A stretch of DNA of 64,000 bases, taken from contig CM062296.1 in assembly GCA_031216915.1 (NCBI GenBank), positions 148,973,340-149,037,339 on the forward strand, in the 5' to 3' direction. The notes under the pieces are model-generated. The model made no database searches and was not told the origin of the DNA. It worked only from the letters and a program-made list of their open reading frames with translations. The translations under genes and the position numbers were made by a program. How positions within the stretch are numbered: position 1 is the stretch's first letter; each line of letters starts with the position of its first letter. The stretch comes from Pictodentalium vernedei. Taxonomy: Eukaryota; Mollusca; Scaphopoda; Dentaliida; Dentaliidae. Below are positions 53,915 to 64,000 of this stretch, piece by piece.

Positions 53915-55112
53915 CGAAACAAGGACAATCCCTACTGACAAAATAATTTCACTTCAAAGATGATATGAAGCATATCAACAGAATATGTCTTTTACTTGTG
54001 GTACCCACATTTCCAAGAGGAGCCCAAATTTGGGCTTCCAGCACTCATCCAATTAAAGAAAAAAAGTTCTCTCTTCACTATTCAACCTATCAATGATGGC
54101 GCCTTGGACGATATCACCTCACACAATATTCTCTACATCGAAATAGGCGATACCCTTCTGCATTTATAGGTTTGTTCAGTAAAATTAACCATACAGCTCT
54201 GTTAGGCCGTATGATTACATCAGTACGCAAGATCGCAACTGATGTCTTCTTTATCGTCGACTTGTCAACTGACACTCTTTTCAACAAAACATTGAACGCA
54301 TACTGTGTTGAACGGGATGATGAATAAATTCTACCCGTTTGACTGTTTTCGCTAACATTATTTGGGATTCAATGTCTCATATTCTTTCATGGTATTGTTT
54401 GACCGATTTTGTATGTAAATTGGGAAGAGCATCATTGACATTAACGATTTTTGGTCAGACAATTTGCATTGTGTTTGCAAACATTGTGCTAGAGCGACGA
54501 CGAAGTGGGCATTTTTAAAACCGCACCCCGAGGCCCTCGATCACGATATATTTAAAATAGATAAAACTAAAAAGTGTGGATTTACACCTTGTTGAATTAT
54601 GTTGTTTTACGCGTGAATTAGGTTTTTATCCTCTAAAAACAAATTTAGATATCACTTCACAATTCCACGTTTCTAATTCGTTGCAAGACAAATAAAGCCG
54701 AATTTATTTATCTGGTGGCGCAGAAGTTTTGTTTTCCAAGGAAAATCAATATTTGTCTGCCGAGGCAACTCGTCCCCTTAGTTCCAGTAGAACACATTAG
54801 AACTCAGGGGACAAACTGTTGGATTTAAAAGAGTTATGTCACGCCCCCTCCCGCTCCACGTACATCCCATGCACACACAGCATGGTGACCACCATCAAGG
54901 TTGGTTGGTGGTGAATGTCCTTTCGTCTTTACTTTACAATTCTTCATAGCATTCAGGGCACTGTAATTGGTCACGACAGTACTGTGATTACAAGAAAAGA
55001 GTATTTCAATCGGATCGCGACCCAGTGGAAATACTCTGTAAAATTGAATCTGAGATGTTATTTTTACTTGTTTTTCTTGATGGCGTGGCGGATTTGATTC
55101 TACATAGTTCTG
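53915..55112. other. No gene supported
   Basis: Both strands carry a moderately long frame at about 54100-54340 (minus: NVLLKRVSVDKSTIKKTSVA) without ATG or convincing splice sites. It could hide an extracellular exon of the minus-strand gene, but I cannot show it. A fragment of the GGATCGCG repeat lies at about 54975-55030. Confidence 0.4.
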
Positions 55113-55267
55113 TTAACCCTTTACCCAACGAATCGCCCGCATCCGCCCGCGTAATATGCAAATTCAGTAGTTGAAAAAATATTATTTTTCCAAAGTTTGG
55201 AAAAATTTGAAAAAATGATATTTAAAAAAATAAATTTTGATATCGTCTTCGTTGGGTAAATGGTTAA
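55113..55267 (-). mobile_element. TTAA-type MITE, subfamily A2, palindromic core lost
   Basis: Both TTAA-flanked termini (CCCTTTACCCAACG; CGTTGGGTAAATGG) and both subterminal regions (CGCGTAATATGCAAATTC; AAATTTTGATATCGTC) are present. The ~95-bp core palindrome is missing, leaving only TTTTTCCAAAGTTTGGAAAAA. The length is 155 bp instead of about 249. Confidence 0.93.
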
Positions 55268-55979
55268 GGCAATCTCGATCCATTTGTGTAAGTGTGCGGC
55301 GATCGAATTACAATGTGATCTCAACAGTCACCGCGTTTATGGTCAAAGTGCTGTATCTATAGGAAGTGCTTTCAAAAGCAACTCGTCCGACACTGACCAG
55401 TGGAAATCTGATTTTGCGAGTGGATTCTACACCGGACGGTTGTCATTGGGACGGATGCATTTAGTCAACTGTAAATGTTCAAATTGTATGACCTTTTACT
55501 TCGTTCATGTTTACAGGAAAAACACAAGGATGTTCAATAAAGCCAAAAGAACGAACGATACCTTCTCCGAACATTATTGTAACAATGGACAAACATAGAT
55601 CTCCATCGAGTCTTCGTTTTCAAATAAAAGCTACGAAACGAGCTGCGACGTTGTCATGGGAACACGTTGTGGAGAGAGGATTCGCCCCAACCCCAGACCT
55701 TTCCTGAAAAATATCAACAGTATGTACATGTTTGCCTGAAATCAACAAAACTGGTTGGTTTATGTACTCACAGTCCGATGTTTCTTGGTCGTTTTGCAAT
55801 AGTTACACATTCGTATATGTGTACTTAGTCCTTAAAAAGGTATCCAACGTGTTCAAATTGGCGTGAAACCTTTAAATATTTCCCCGGAAAAGGTCCAGCA
55901 CTTTCACCTTCCGGGACTATGCACTCTTAAACCAGGGGTGAAACGAAGTGGGGAACATTTTCAATGCTCAAATAACTTT
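55268..55979 (+). other. Open frames without recognised product
   Basis: Plus-strand frames at 55260-55598 and 55507-55707 overlap in different frames. The second follows an acceptor-like TTCATGTTTACAG and reads GCSIKPKERTIPSPNIIVTM and RFQIKATKRAATLSWEHVVE before a stop. No domain is recognised. It is kept as a possible exon only. Confidence 0.25.
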
Positions 55980-56612
55980 TTTTCTTTGCGTAGCAAAATG
56001 CTACGCTTTTCAAAAAAATGAATAGCATTTTGTAAAAAATACATAGCTATTTTTGTATACCAGAGTTATGTTATGCTGTTTTATATTGAATTCTTTAGTA
56101 GATAAAATAGTTTCATCCATTTCTGGGCATTTCCAAATGATCTGCAACACATGAAACAGTTACTATGTTTTTTTAACTGAACTGCCTTTAAGGGTTGCAT
56201 GGACTTGTATACTGTTATAAATGGCGTCTTGGTTGTTTAATAGAGTTCTCAAAATGGAAGTTGGGATTTTTAATTTGATGGACTTGTAGTTATTTTTAAT
56301 GGACATTTTATGCAAAATGTTGTAAACACAGGAAGTATTTAAACCAACAGAACTCATCTTACATATGAAGTTGCTAATGATGCTTGATGGAGAGTTAATC
56401 TGAGTTATGCCTGGAATGTTCCACAATCAGCAATAAAGCATCAGTGAACTAGTTTTCAAATTTGTTTGCAAATTTTCATTTACATTTTGTGATACAAGAT
56501 AATCAACTGCAGCCTAATAGGCTGCAGTTGATTATCTTGTATCGCAAAATGCTATACATAATTTAACATTGTGTAGCCTTTTGCAAGTTTTGCATAGCAA
56601 AAAGCGACGCGA
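55980..56612. mobile_element. Probable element with inverted GCATAGCAAAA-type ends and a hairpin core
   Basis: The left part reads TTTGCGTAGCAAAATGCTAC and the right part TTTTGCATAGCAAAAAGCGA, both built from the same GCAAAATGC words. At 56485-56549 a palindrome with 30-bp arms (one mismatch, TTTTG-GATACAAGATAATC..., loop TAATA) occupies the right half. The boundaries are uncertain. Confidence 0.5.
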
Positions 56613-56755
56613 CACCGCTTATTGTGAGCCCTGAACATTTTTTTGTACTGCCAACTTTCCTCCTTTCCCTCAAGCCGATTTCATTTTTAATCTAGCTACG
56701 CTCCTTGGAAACGAGTTCACAAAATTAATTTACTGGAAAAGTTTTTAAGCACCCA

Positions 56756-57002
56756 CTTCAGCACTTTACGCACGTTACGGCCCAAAACCGGCGGGCGCTG
56801 TTCACAAAACTCGCCATTTATTGTTTTTGCTCTGTGTGTCTCAAAAAACATTGATTGCTTATAACCTCTCATTGAAATGGAACGTGCACGTAGTGCCTGT
56901 TCCAATGAGGGGTCAGAAGCTGTGTTTTGGACGCAAAGAAACGAAAAAACATAGTTATTCAAGAAGTTTGTTCGTCTGTATTTCGTGTTAGGTAAAAAGT
57001 TC
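56756..57002 (-). mobile_element. TTAA-type MITE, subfamily A1, old and diverged
   Basis: ACTTTACGCACGTTACGGCC at the left and GTGTTAGGTAAAAAGTTCA at the right are mutated termini. The core retains GTGTCTCAAAAAACATTG and CCTGTTCCAATGAGGGGTCA but the tip palindrome has degenerated (GAACGTGCACGTAGTGCC). Confidence 0.78.
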
Positions 57003-57230
57003 ACTGACAAAAGTTTAAAATGTTATTAACTATTCGATTGAAGATGCATAAATGGATCGGCAAATAAACAGAGTTCCAATTGAAGCCTCGAATTTTGTTA
57101 TTAAATGCAACACGCTGTTTGGCAAGGCGTCCGAGTCAACATAAATAAAAAAAAAATCTCAACTAACAGAGATATTTTGAAGAATTCAATCCCATTTTTT
57201 GGTTTCGAGCAACGGCTCAAATGTCATTAA

Positions 57231-58183
57231 GGGCCTATATAAGTAATGGAATTTTGTTTATTTTGAAATTCTCACCTCTCATATTCCTTAAATTCAGAGG
57301 AAATATACACAAATTATACATCAAAATGAAGGTTGGGATGTATAGAACACGAAACACATATGTAACCAACTCATAGAGTCGACTGTAGGCACCACTGGTT
57401 CCTGGAAGTCTGCTGCCGTATTCGCACCAGAACTGATAATAAAATAATATTTCACCAGAACAACCTGTGGCCAAATGTGCTTCATATATCCAAGATCAAA
57501 GCTATCCATTCAAAACACTTTCGAATACAGCGATAGGTCTGGATTTTGGAAAAGGACAACACTGTCTGCATTTTTATTGAAGATGGTTTGCTCGACAGAC
57601 ATGCGCAAATCACTCGTTACCACGAATTTCCATCGAAAAACAAAATCTTAATTCTAAGAAATTTCAACAGGTATCATGATACCTTGCATTGAATATGGCA
57701 ACTGTGCAATCTCTATCTAATAACAGTATACTGTATGAAAGCGATCTTTTTCATTATTTGATTTCAGACGGCGTTGTTTTTACATGCTTTTTCTGTCCGA
57801 TGACGTCGATCGGAAATCGAAAGTATACTCATACGTAAACAAAAGCAAAGGCTTTGGAATTTTCCCCAATGCAGCTCTGTTGCCGTGTTTTAAAGAATGT
57901 TTATCCCCTAGCTTTGTTCTTGGATATGTAAAGCACATTTGACCACAAGTTGTTTTCGTGAAATATTATTAAATTATCAGTTCTGGTGCGAATACGATAG
58001 CAGACTTCCAGGAACCAGTGGTGCCTTCAGTCGACCCTATGAGTTGATTACACATGTGTTTCGTGTTCTATACACCCCGACCTTCATTTTGATGTACATT
58101 TTGTGTATATTTAATTTGAACTGAAGGAATATCAGAGGTGAGAATTTTCAAAATAAACAAAATTTCATTACCTATATAGGTCC
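57231..58183. mobile_element. TTAA-flanked foldback element with ~270-bp inverted arms
   Basis: TTAA sites (57227-57230, 58184-58187) flank GGGCCTATATAAGTAATG at the left and, in reverse complement, GGACCTATATAGGTAATG at the right. The arms (57231-57500; 57915-58183) remain ~85-90% alike, sharing AATGAAGGTTGGGATG/AATGAAGGTCGGGGTG and GGCACCACTGGTTCCTGGAA. The spacer of ~415 bp is unique. Apparent proteins in the arms are mirrored and non-coding. A TTAA target fits piggyBac or Kolobok. Confidence 0.88.
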
Positions 58184-58187
58184 TTAA

Positions 58188-59189
58188 ATAATGTTACTGG
58201 GAGAGTTAGTGGATAAAATGAGCAAACCTGAAGAACCGAGCAGAGGTCAAAGTTCAAGTTGTGCCATAAGAAAGCAGCTGATTACTTCTGATAGTTAATA
58301 CATTTTCATTCTTTACAACTTTTAAAATTTACATTTTGGTTTTTAACCATCTGCATTCAGATGTTGAAATATCAATATTTAAACATGTTCTCCCAGAACG
58401 CAAGTAGACAGAGCCCGACGAAGGAAGAATGAATTAGTTAGATTTCAAGTTGTATTATGGAAAACGTTGCAGTTTTTATTATTTTATTTCGACAGCAGTG
58501 TGTGCAGTGGTCAGCTAGTGGGACAAATAGTTTTAACATACCACAATTGTGTAGAGGCATCGTGCAAAAACAAGGATAAAAGGATACCTTTATTGGATTG
58601 GTAGTGGCATATTTTACAGTATATGATACTGTACCTATCCATACTTGGATGGTGAGGCCGTTGGTTAATTTCTTAGTTTATTTGAGAGGAAGAGAGAGTC
58701 TTTTGAACCGCCACTAACCGTTTACCTTCCGTACCATTCAAAACCGACAAGTGGTTTTCATTAAACAATGCTATTCAGTTCGGTCATTGTCGGGGGTGGG
58801 GGAAATGAAATATTTAGTACATCTGTTTGTTGGATACCTGCCATTTGTTTGTTATGTTCGGTAAGGGGTTAAATTTATTATTTTTTCATAGAATGTAACA
58901 ACACATTATACGTGTAAATTTATATTTTTCTGTATGAGTGATTTCTGAGCTTCAACAATTACCTTTTTCTGTGCAATGTGAAAGAGACAGTGCTTGAAAA
59001 CTTCCTATTCGGGTTTATGTCTTTCACAGTTTTTTTTTTTCTGGAGCTCTGACAAAAGAAATATAGTACATCCTCCTGTACCATTCTGTGACATTCAGCT
59101 ATTTTGTAGTTGGCAATAGTTCAAAACCTATATTGGATTCTAACATTGGAGAAGCATGAAACTGCACAATGTTTGTCTGTTGGTCTTAA
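58188..59189. other. No gene seen
   Basis: About 1 kb of AT-rich sequence. GTAAGGGGTTAAATTTATTA near 58861 vaguely resembles a TTAA-MITE end without a partner. Confidence 0.5.
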
Positions 59190-61632
59190 TATAAAGGGGC
59201 AGAAAAGCTAAATGTGCTGCATTCAAGAGAAGCAGAAAACTCAAGGGGCCGGAAATCAACGAGGCCATGGTAACAAAGAAAGACTACCAACAAGCACGAA
59301 ATAAAGTAAATTAGATTAAAGACGATAATCGGAGAGTGCGAAATAGCAGTCTTATTATGACGATAAGACTGACAGAGGGGTCGAGTTCGAACGTATTTTG
59401 GAAATGTGTGAATAAACGTAACAATGGAAGCAACCCACAGAGTATTAAAGTGGTTGGCAGAGTTACAGACGACCAAGATCAAGTCGCATCAGAACTAGTC
59501 AAGCACTGGGAAAAGGTAAACGATAAGCGATGGGGCATGGGGAACCCACCGGAGTGTCCGATTCAGGTTGAGGAAAATCTTTCGAACTTCGTGTGCAGCG
59601 AAATTAAAACGGAGTAGGTGCGAAAGGTGATCTCAAAATTTAGGAATGGAAAAGCGAGATTCCTAACGAGTTTATCAAAAAAGGAGGAGAGGTACTCTTG
59701 GAAAGCCTAACTGCCCTATTCAATTTAGCCATAGAAAAACAAGAGGTTCCAAATGAGTGGAGAGAAAGCAAATTGACATTTATTCACAAACAGGGGGGAA
59801 AGACGTTTTGGATAATTATCAGGGATCTCTGTCAGTAGCAACATTGGAAAAGTTCTCTGTAAAGTTCTGTATGGGATTAGAGGAGGTGATTGAAGAGAAG
59901 GATTTTTTGGGCGAGATCCAGAATGGCTTTAGGAAGGGAAGCAGAGTCACTGGCCATCTTTTTACGCTATTCCAAATAACAGAATCCGCGAAATCAAAAA
60001 CGAAAAAGATGTTTATGACCTTTTTGCATATTAAAAGGCATACGGTAATAGAGTATGGAGGGAGGGTATGAGGCGAAAGCTTGAGGCTCTGGGCTTGGGA
60101 TCCGAGTTTGTTGGGATTATGAAAGCATTATGTAAAGATGTACAGAGTGAACCTAGCCTGGGTAACATAACAACAAAACGCGTGCTTATGGAGATAGGCC
60201 AAAAACAGGGGTGTATCCTTTCGCCAATTATTTTTGCATTGTACATTAAAGGTTTAGGAGATGAACTCATGCATAGCGACGAGGGGGTAGCCGTTGGGGA
60301 CTTGATGATCCCAGGGCTATTTCTTGCAGACGATATGGTGTTAGTGTCAGAAAGCGCAGAGGGGCTAGCGAAAATACTGGGAATTGTTGGGAAATATGGG
60401 AGCAAATGGAGACTCGAACTTAATGAAAGCAAGACCAAAGTTATACCCGTGGGCCGCAAAGTGGACCCCACTCGAAGGCGCAGAGTGGGGGAGTTCTGTA
60501 ATCCGGAAGGTAGCAGCAAACTTCTTAGTGTAGGAGAGACAGGTGACTACGAGTATCTGGGGGGTAAATATAAACATCACAGGAAGAGGCATTTACCGAA
60601 ACCACACAAATAAATTGATTTTGAAGGGAAGGCGAATCCTCAACCACATGAAACTTATAGGGAGAAACAGTTTCAATAAGGTGTTCGTTGGAAAACCATT
60701 TGGGAAATGGCGGGTCTGCCAAGTATAACATATGGTACGGAAGTGGTACCCCTAAACCAGACGACTGCAAAGAGCTTAGAAATTCTGCAGAACGATGCAG
60801 GCCGATGGATAACGGGGCCGAGTAATGCCGCAGCACTAGAAGCAACCAGGGGTGAGCTTGGGTGGATGAGGATCAAGGACAGGATAGACTAATTGAAACT
60901 CGGTTATCTTAATTATTTGGGAAATCTCGCCGACAGCCGATGGTGTGAAGTAATGTTCCTGAGAATTTCCCAACTCAAATATCAAGACAGGGTGGATGGT
61001 CCAAGTGAGGGAGCTAATAGAGAACTACTCAATGGAGATCTCGGACCTAGACGTAGGGGCAAACCAGGGTAAAGAAATCGTCAAAGAAAGGGTCACGGAG
61101 GATGGTCACCTTACTTGGCGAGAGGGGGTCAAATCAGTGAGGTCTATGGGTGGCTTGCGTGATAAAGAGGAGCCTGGTTTTGACGAGTACCTTGATGACA
61201 CCTTTGGGGGTCACTGTTGTTCCAGCGGAGGCCGCGGTCCCTTGAGCTGTGGGGGAAAATTGGGAAATACAGTGAAAAGGAGTGCCAGATATGTAATTCG
61301 GGCGTGGTGGAGACCCTGGAACGCTTTCTTCTAGAATGCCCAAAATACCAGTCTAAAAGAATAAGATTCAATGGGAGTATAATGAGGAAGTGGGATAGGA
61401 TAATGAAGGACATGTGGTTAGTGGGAGATTCAAATGATAGGGTTAATATGCTAATCGGAGAGATTGGGAAGAATGGGGCAAGGGATGTCATCAAGCAGTT
61501 CGTCTCCGAGTGTTGGGAGGAGAAACGAAGCGTGGAAATAGGGAGGCAGTTTCGAGTACAGGGGTAACCAAGACCTTCTCACCCGAAACCGCGACAAATC
61601 AGCGGCGGGCCAAAGTGTTATTATTATTATTC
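59190..61632 (+). pseudogene. Decayed non-LTR retrotransposon, reverse transcriptase region
   Basis: Consecutive pieces in alternating frames read SSSNVFWKCVNKRNNGSNPQ, ISKFRNGKA, LLESLTALFNLAIEKQEVPN (RT start), DFLGEIQNGFRKGSRVTGHL, IGQKQGCILSPIIFALYI (motif B), FLADDMVLVSES (motif C, ADD) and WRLELNESKTKVIPVG. These are followed by a C-terminal domain, ECQICNSGVVETLERFLLEC, with Cys/His spacing. At least six frame changes between 59336 and 61217, with stops, show it is dead. No endonuclease is visible, so it is 5'-truncated or unusually divergent. A short (TTA)n run at about 61618-61632 may be its 3' tail. The clade is not determined. Confidence 0.85.
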
Positions 61633-61938
61633 TAATGTAGTGTGTCAGTAACATATAATATCATCATTACGTTTATATAGAAATTTTGTATCTGAGTCGA
61701 CCTCTTGTTTCTGAGGACATACATCGACGAGCTCAGATATTGCCTAAAAGTGAAGAGCGGGACGTTGAAGCAACATAGTTTACATAAACATAATGGCGAT
61801 GGTGGATTCATCTTATAAAACCCATCTACTGCCGGTAACTAGTTAAACGTGAGCTTTCGATTCTGAATTCATTCGCAGACTCATGAAACGCTGGACGTTT
61901 TCTAAAAATTCTATGCGGCGCCCTTTAACTTTCCATAT
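61633..61938. other. No gene seen
   Basis: A small imperfect hairpin around ATCTGAGTCGACC/GACGAGCTCAGAT lies near 61690-61740. Otherwise plain sequence. Confidence 0.45.
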
Positions 61939-62096
61939 CCCCAGAAAAAGATACTGAGCGTGTTCCCAGAAAAAAAGATACTGAGCGTGTTCCCAGAAAA
62001 AAGATACTGAGCGTGTTCCAAGAAAAAGATACCGAGCGTGTTCCCAGAAAAAAGATCATGAGCGTGTTCCCAGAAAAAGATACTGAGCGTGTTTGT
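61939..62096 (+). repeat. Minisatellite, six ~27-bp units
   Basis: The unit is AGAAAAAGATACTGAGCGTG then TTCCC. The A-run varies by one or two bases between units, and one unit has ATCATGAG instead of ATACTGAG. The repeated-peptide frame across it (EKDTERV) is incidental. Confidence 0.93.
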
Positions 62097-62572
62097 TCAA
62101 CCTTTCAAATCGAAAACACCGGAATCTGTAACTCATTGTACGTATTGTTTCAGCTTGCATGTCTCTCCGGATTAAGATACAGAGATATTATAGTACTCAG
62201 TGTGATTTCATACAGTGACATAGCGGAAAATCTTGTGTCCCCCCCCCCCCCCCCCCACCCGCCGCCCGCGAGATAGAGACGGGGGCCCTTTCATAATGGT
62301 GCTTTCCTTTAAAACGGGAGCAAATTTAGTGTTGTTACCGTGCACAGCATACAGGATTTCACGTAGTATATACGCCATAAATTAAATGAAGGTATAGCCT
62401 ATAGGATCGATTCTAAAAGTACGACTGTAGATTTTTTCATTACATGTTTTAAGTTTCACCCCCACCACCCAACGACACACACATGCACGCCCAACATGTG
62501 TGACTTGAGAGGCACCATGTATGTATATTGTTCATTTCTCACCCCTATCAGTTACAATGATGTAGCGTTCAC
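62097..62572. other. No gene seen
   Basis: A poly-C run of about 18 lies near 62239-62257. No exon was recognised. Confidence 0.5.
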
Positions 62573-62823
62573 TGAACCCTTTACCTAACCTGAAAAGCAA
62601 ACGACACTTGCAAAAATAATTCTTGAATAACTAATTTTTTTCATTTTTTGTCTCAAAAACATAGGTTATGACCCCTCGTTGGAACGAGCTCGACGAGCTC
62701 GTTCCAACGAGGGGTCATAACCTATGTTTTTGAGACAAAAAATGAAAAGAATAATGAAAATTAATTGGCGATTTTTGAGAATAGCGCTGGTCGGTTTGGT
62801 CGTTACGTTAGGTAATGGGTTAA
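62573..62823 (+). mobile_element. TTAA-type MITE, subfamily A1
   Basis: The left end reads TGAACCCTTTACCTAACCTG (TTAA mutated to TGAA) and the right end GTTAGGTAATGGGTTAA. The core palindrome is perfect, including GTTGGAACGAGCTCGACGAG, although both termini carry substitutions. Confidence 0.94.
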
Positions 62824-63272
62824 AAGAATAATACATAGACTACAAAGAGTACGTCGTGTGGATGTGAGAGTTTGAAATTATGTGTATTTGGTACACAGTC
62901 TCTCTCTCTCTCTCCATTTCCCTCTTTCTTCCATCGTTGGGACGTCCTTCAAGACGGGACCCCCTCCCCCCTTCTTGACGCCCCCCACCCCCCTCCGCAA
63001 TGCGGGCCCTGCGGACCCATCCCTACGCCACTGATTTCATAATTTTATAATCAATTTGATAACCAAACTGTGGAAGGTATGTTTTCTACTTTGCATAGAC
63101 AGAACGCAAACGGCTGCCGAAAGTATATAATATTCTATAAATAGTTCCCTAATGAAATTATGTGAGTCACGGCAGTTGCATAAAACCGCACTTGTCTCAT
63201 CTCATATTTATTTATTTAATACGCATTTATTCTTAGATAAAAACAAAATAACTCAAATAAAGAAATGCTACC
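62824..63272. other. No gene seen
   Basis: It contains a short (TC)n run (about 62899-62915) and C-rich tracts around 62960-62995. Confidence 0.5.
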
Positions 63273-63274
63273 TA

Positions 63275-63589
63275 CAGTTAAACCTATAAGTCCCGTCATG
63301 AACTGTGCGCTTATCTAGGCTTACTTGCGCATAGGAATTTCGCGTAATCGCCATATCGAATGGCATCTAAAGCACGGCAGGTTCACCTGGGTTTCTCATA
63401 GCAAACACAGGCAATGTTTCTGCCAATGGACCTCCGAGTTACCCGGAGTTCCATTGGCTGAAACGTTGCTTGTACACAGGCCATATGTACAGCATGTGGT
63501 AGTCTTACTACGGTCATAACGCGTAGATTAACGCGCGGCTCGAGGTGCTATTTGCGCGCATTTCATGACAGGACTTCTAGTTCTAACTG
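63275..63589 (+). mobile_element. TA-flanked MITE, family E
   Basis: The termini are CAGTTAAACCTATAAGTCC and GGACTTCTAGTTCTAACTG, flanked by TA (63273-63274, 63590-63591). The core palindrome CCAATGGACCTCCGAGTTACC / CCCGGAGTTCCATTGG has two asymmetric changes. Confidence 0.9.
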
Positions 63590-63692
63590 TAAAGTTTTAT
63601 AAGTTGGCCTTTACTTATTACTAAAGTTTTCTTGAATGGTAATTTTGAGATTGAACATTTTGTCAAGATATAAAGATATTATAGGTTATTCT

Positions 63693-63819
63693 GATGAATT
63701 GACGGTAACACGGTCTGAAGTTTGCGGCCCGGAGCTTATATTCAACCGAGACGCGAAGCGTCGAGGTTGAACATAGGCTCCGAGCCGCAAACCTCAGACT
63801 ATGTTACCGTCAACTCATC
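63693..63819. repeat. Long palindrome, 62-bp arms, GAA loop
   Basis: GATGAATTGACGGTAACA, GTTTGCGGC, CGGAGC and GACGC pair with GCGTC, GCTCCG, GCCGCAAAC and TGTTACCGTCAACTCATC. Mismatches are scattered (about ten of 62). The arm sequence is GC-rich compared with its surroundings. Confidence 0.88.
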
Positions 63820-63878
63820 ACAATGACGTATATGTTCCAATAAGACACTCACCATAGCCCAAAACCTACATCGTGAAA

Positions 63879-63974
63879 CACGAGAGGCTTATGCACTAAA
63901 CTTGTCATCGTTAAAAATTGCCTTCTTCAAGGCAACTTTTAATGATCACAGGTTTAGTAAATAAACCTCTCGTG
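63879..63974. repeat. Second palindrome, ~46-bp arms
   Basis: CACGAGAGG, ACTAAAC and TTAAAAATTGCCTT pair with AAGGCAACTTTTAA, GTTTAGT and CCTCTCGTG. Part of the right arm (GATCACAGGTTTAGTA) is repeated immediately at 63985-64000, so the palindrome may sit at the edge of a larger repeat cut by the window. Confidence 0.82.
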
Positions 63975-64000
63975 TGCCCCCAGCGATCACAGGTTTAGTA

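Noticed and set aside
57235-58124. Mirrored 60-80-codon frames (QFWCEY, PGTSGA)
   Set aside because: They arise from the two arms of a foldback element; neither has splice or start context.

Overview
The window is repeat-dense eukaryotic genomic DNA. It has no bacterial operon structure. It carries tRNA-derived SINEs, several non-LTR retrotransposons, at least six miniature DNA-transposon (MITE) families, introns with canonical splice signals, and long simple repeats. The SINE with a 'ttgggcaagacactt' body, LINE 3' ends of the type 'gatatagcc...gatgtggcg', and repeats opening with 'TAGCTCACCTGA' and closing with 'CTCTTGTTT' are styles I associate with marine invertebrates. A lophotrochozoan such as a mollusc is my best guess, but an invertebrate deuterostome cannot be excluded.

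Layout. 1-8.8 kb is almost entirely repeat: a 165-bp tandem array (1.2-2.4 kb), then diverged ~180-bp units grouped into elements. 8.8-24.4 kb mixes SINEs, TA- and TTAA-flanked MITEs (several nested), a CRE/CCAAT/TATA promoter-like segment at 21.3-21.5 kb, a 3x91-bp tandem repeat and a truncated LINE. 25.0-29.4 kb is a decayed autonomous DNA transposon with a zinc finger, a transposase-like core, an XPG/FEN-like nuclease and a Cys-rich tail. I read it as Academ-like. 29.4-37.6 kb holds further repeats and, on the minus strand, a probable terminal coding exon (33.2-33.7 kb). 37,678-43,832 is an essentially full-length non-LTR retrotransposon (ORF1, then ORF2 with endonuclease, RT and RNase H) bounded by a 12-bp target duplication. 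44-53.5 kb holds hairpin elements, a hAT-like element with an 8-bp duplication, and two well-supported minus-strand exons: a transmembrane exon at 53.4 kb and a terminal cytoplasmic exon at 47.6-48.3 kb. 55-64 kb holds more MITEs, a TTAA-flanked foldback element, a second decayed LINE (59.2-61.6 kb), a minisatellite and long hairpins.

How the parts relate. Host coding is sparse: fragments of one or more minus-strand type I membrane protein genes, whose two terminal exons both end inside or exactly at a mobile element. The SINE family shares its 3' end with the full-length LINE, so that LINE lineage probably mobilises the SINE. The most striking theme is that many otherwise unrelated short elements carry a near-perfect central palindrome that is better preserved than their outer parts. 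This is clearest in a 12-copy TTAA-flanked MITE family with two subfamilies. No tRNA, rRNA, CRISPR array or intact host gene was identified. All family names rest on reading motifs by eye, not on database searches.
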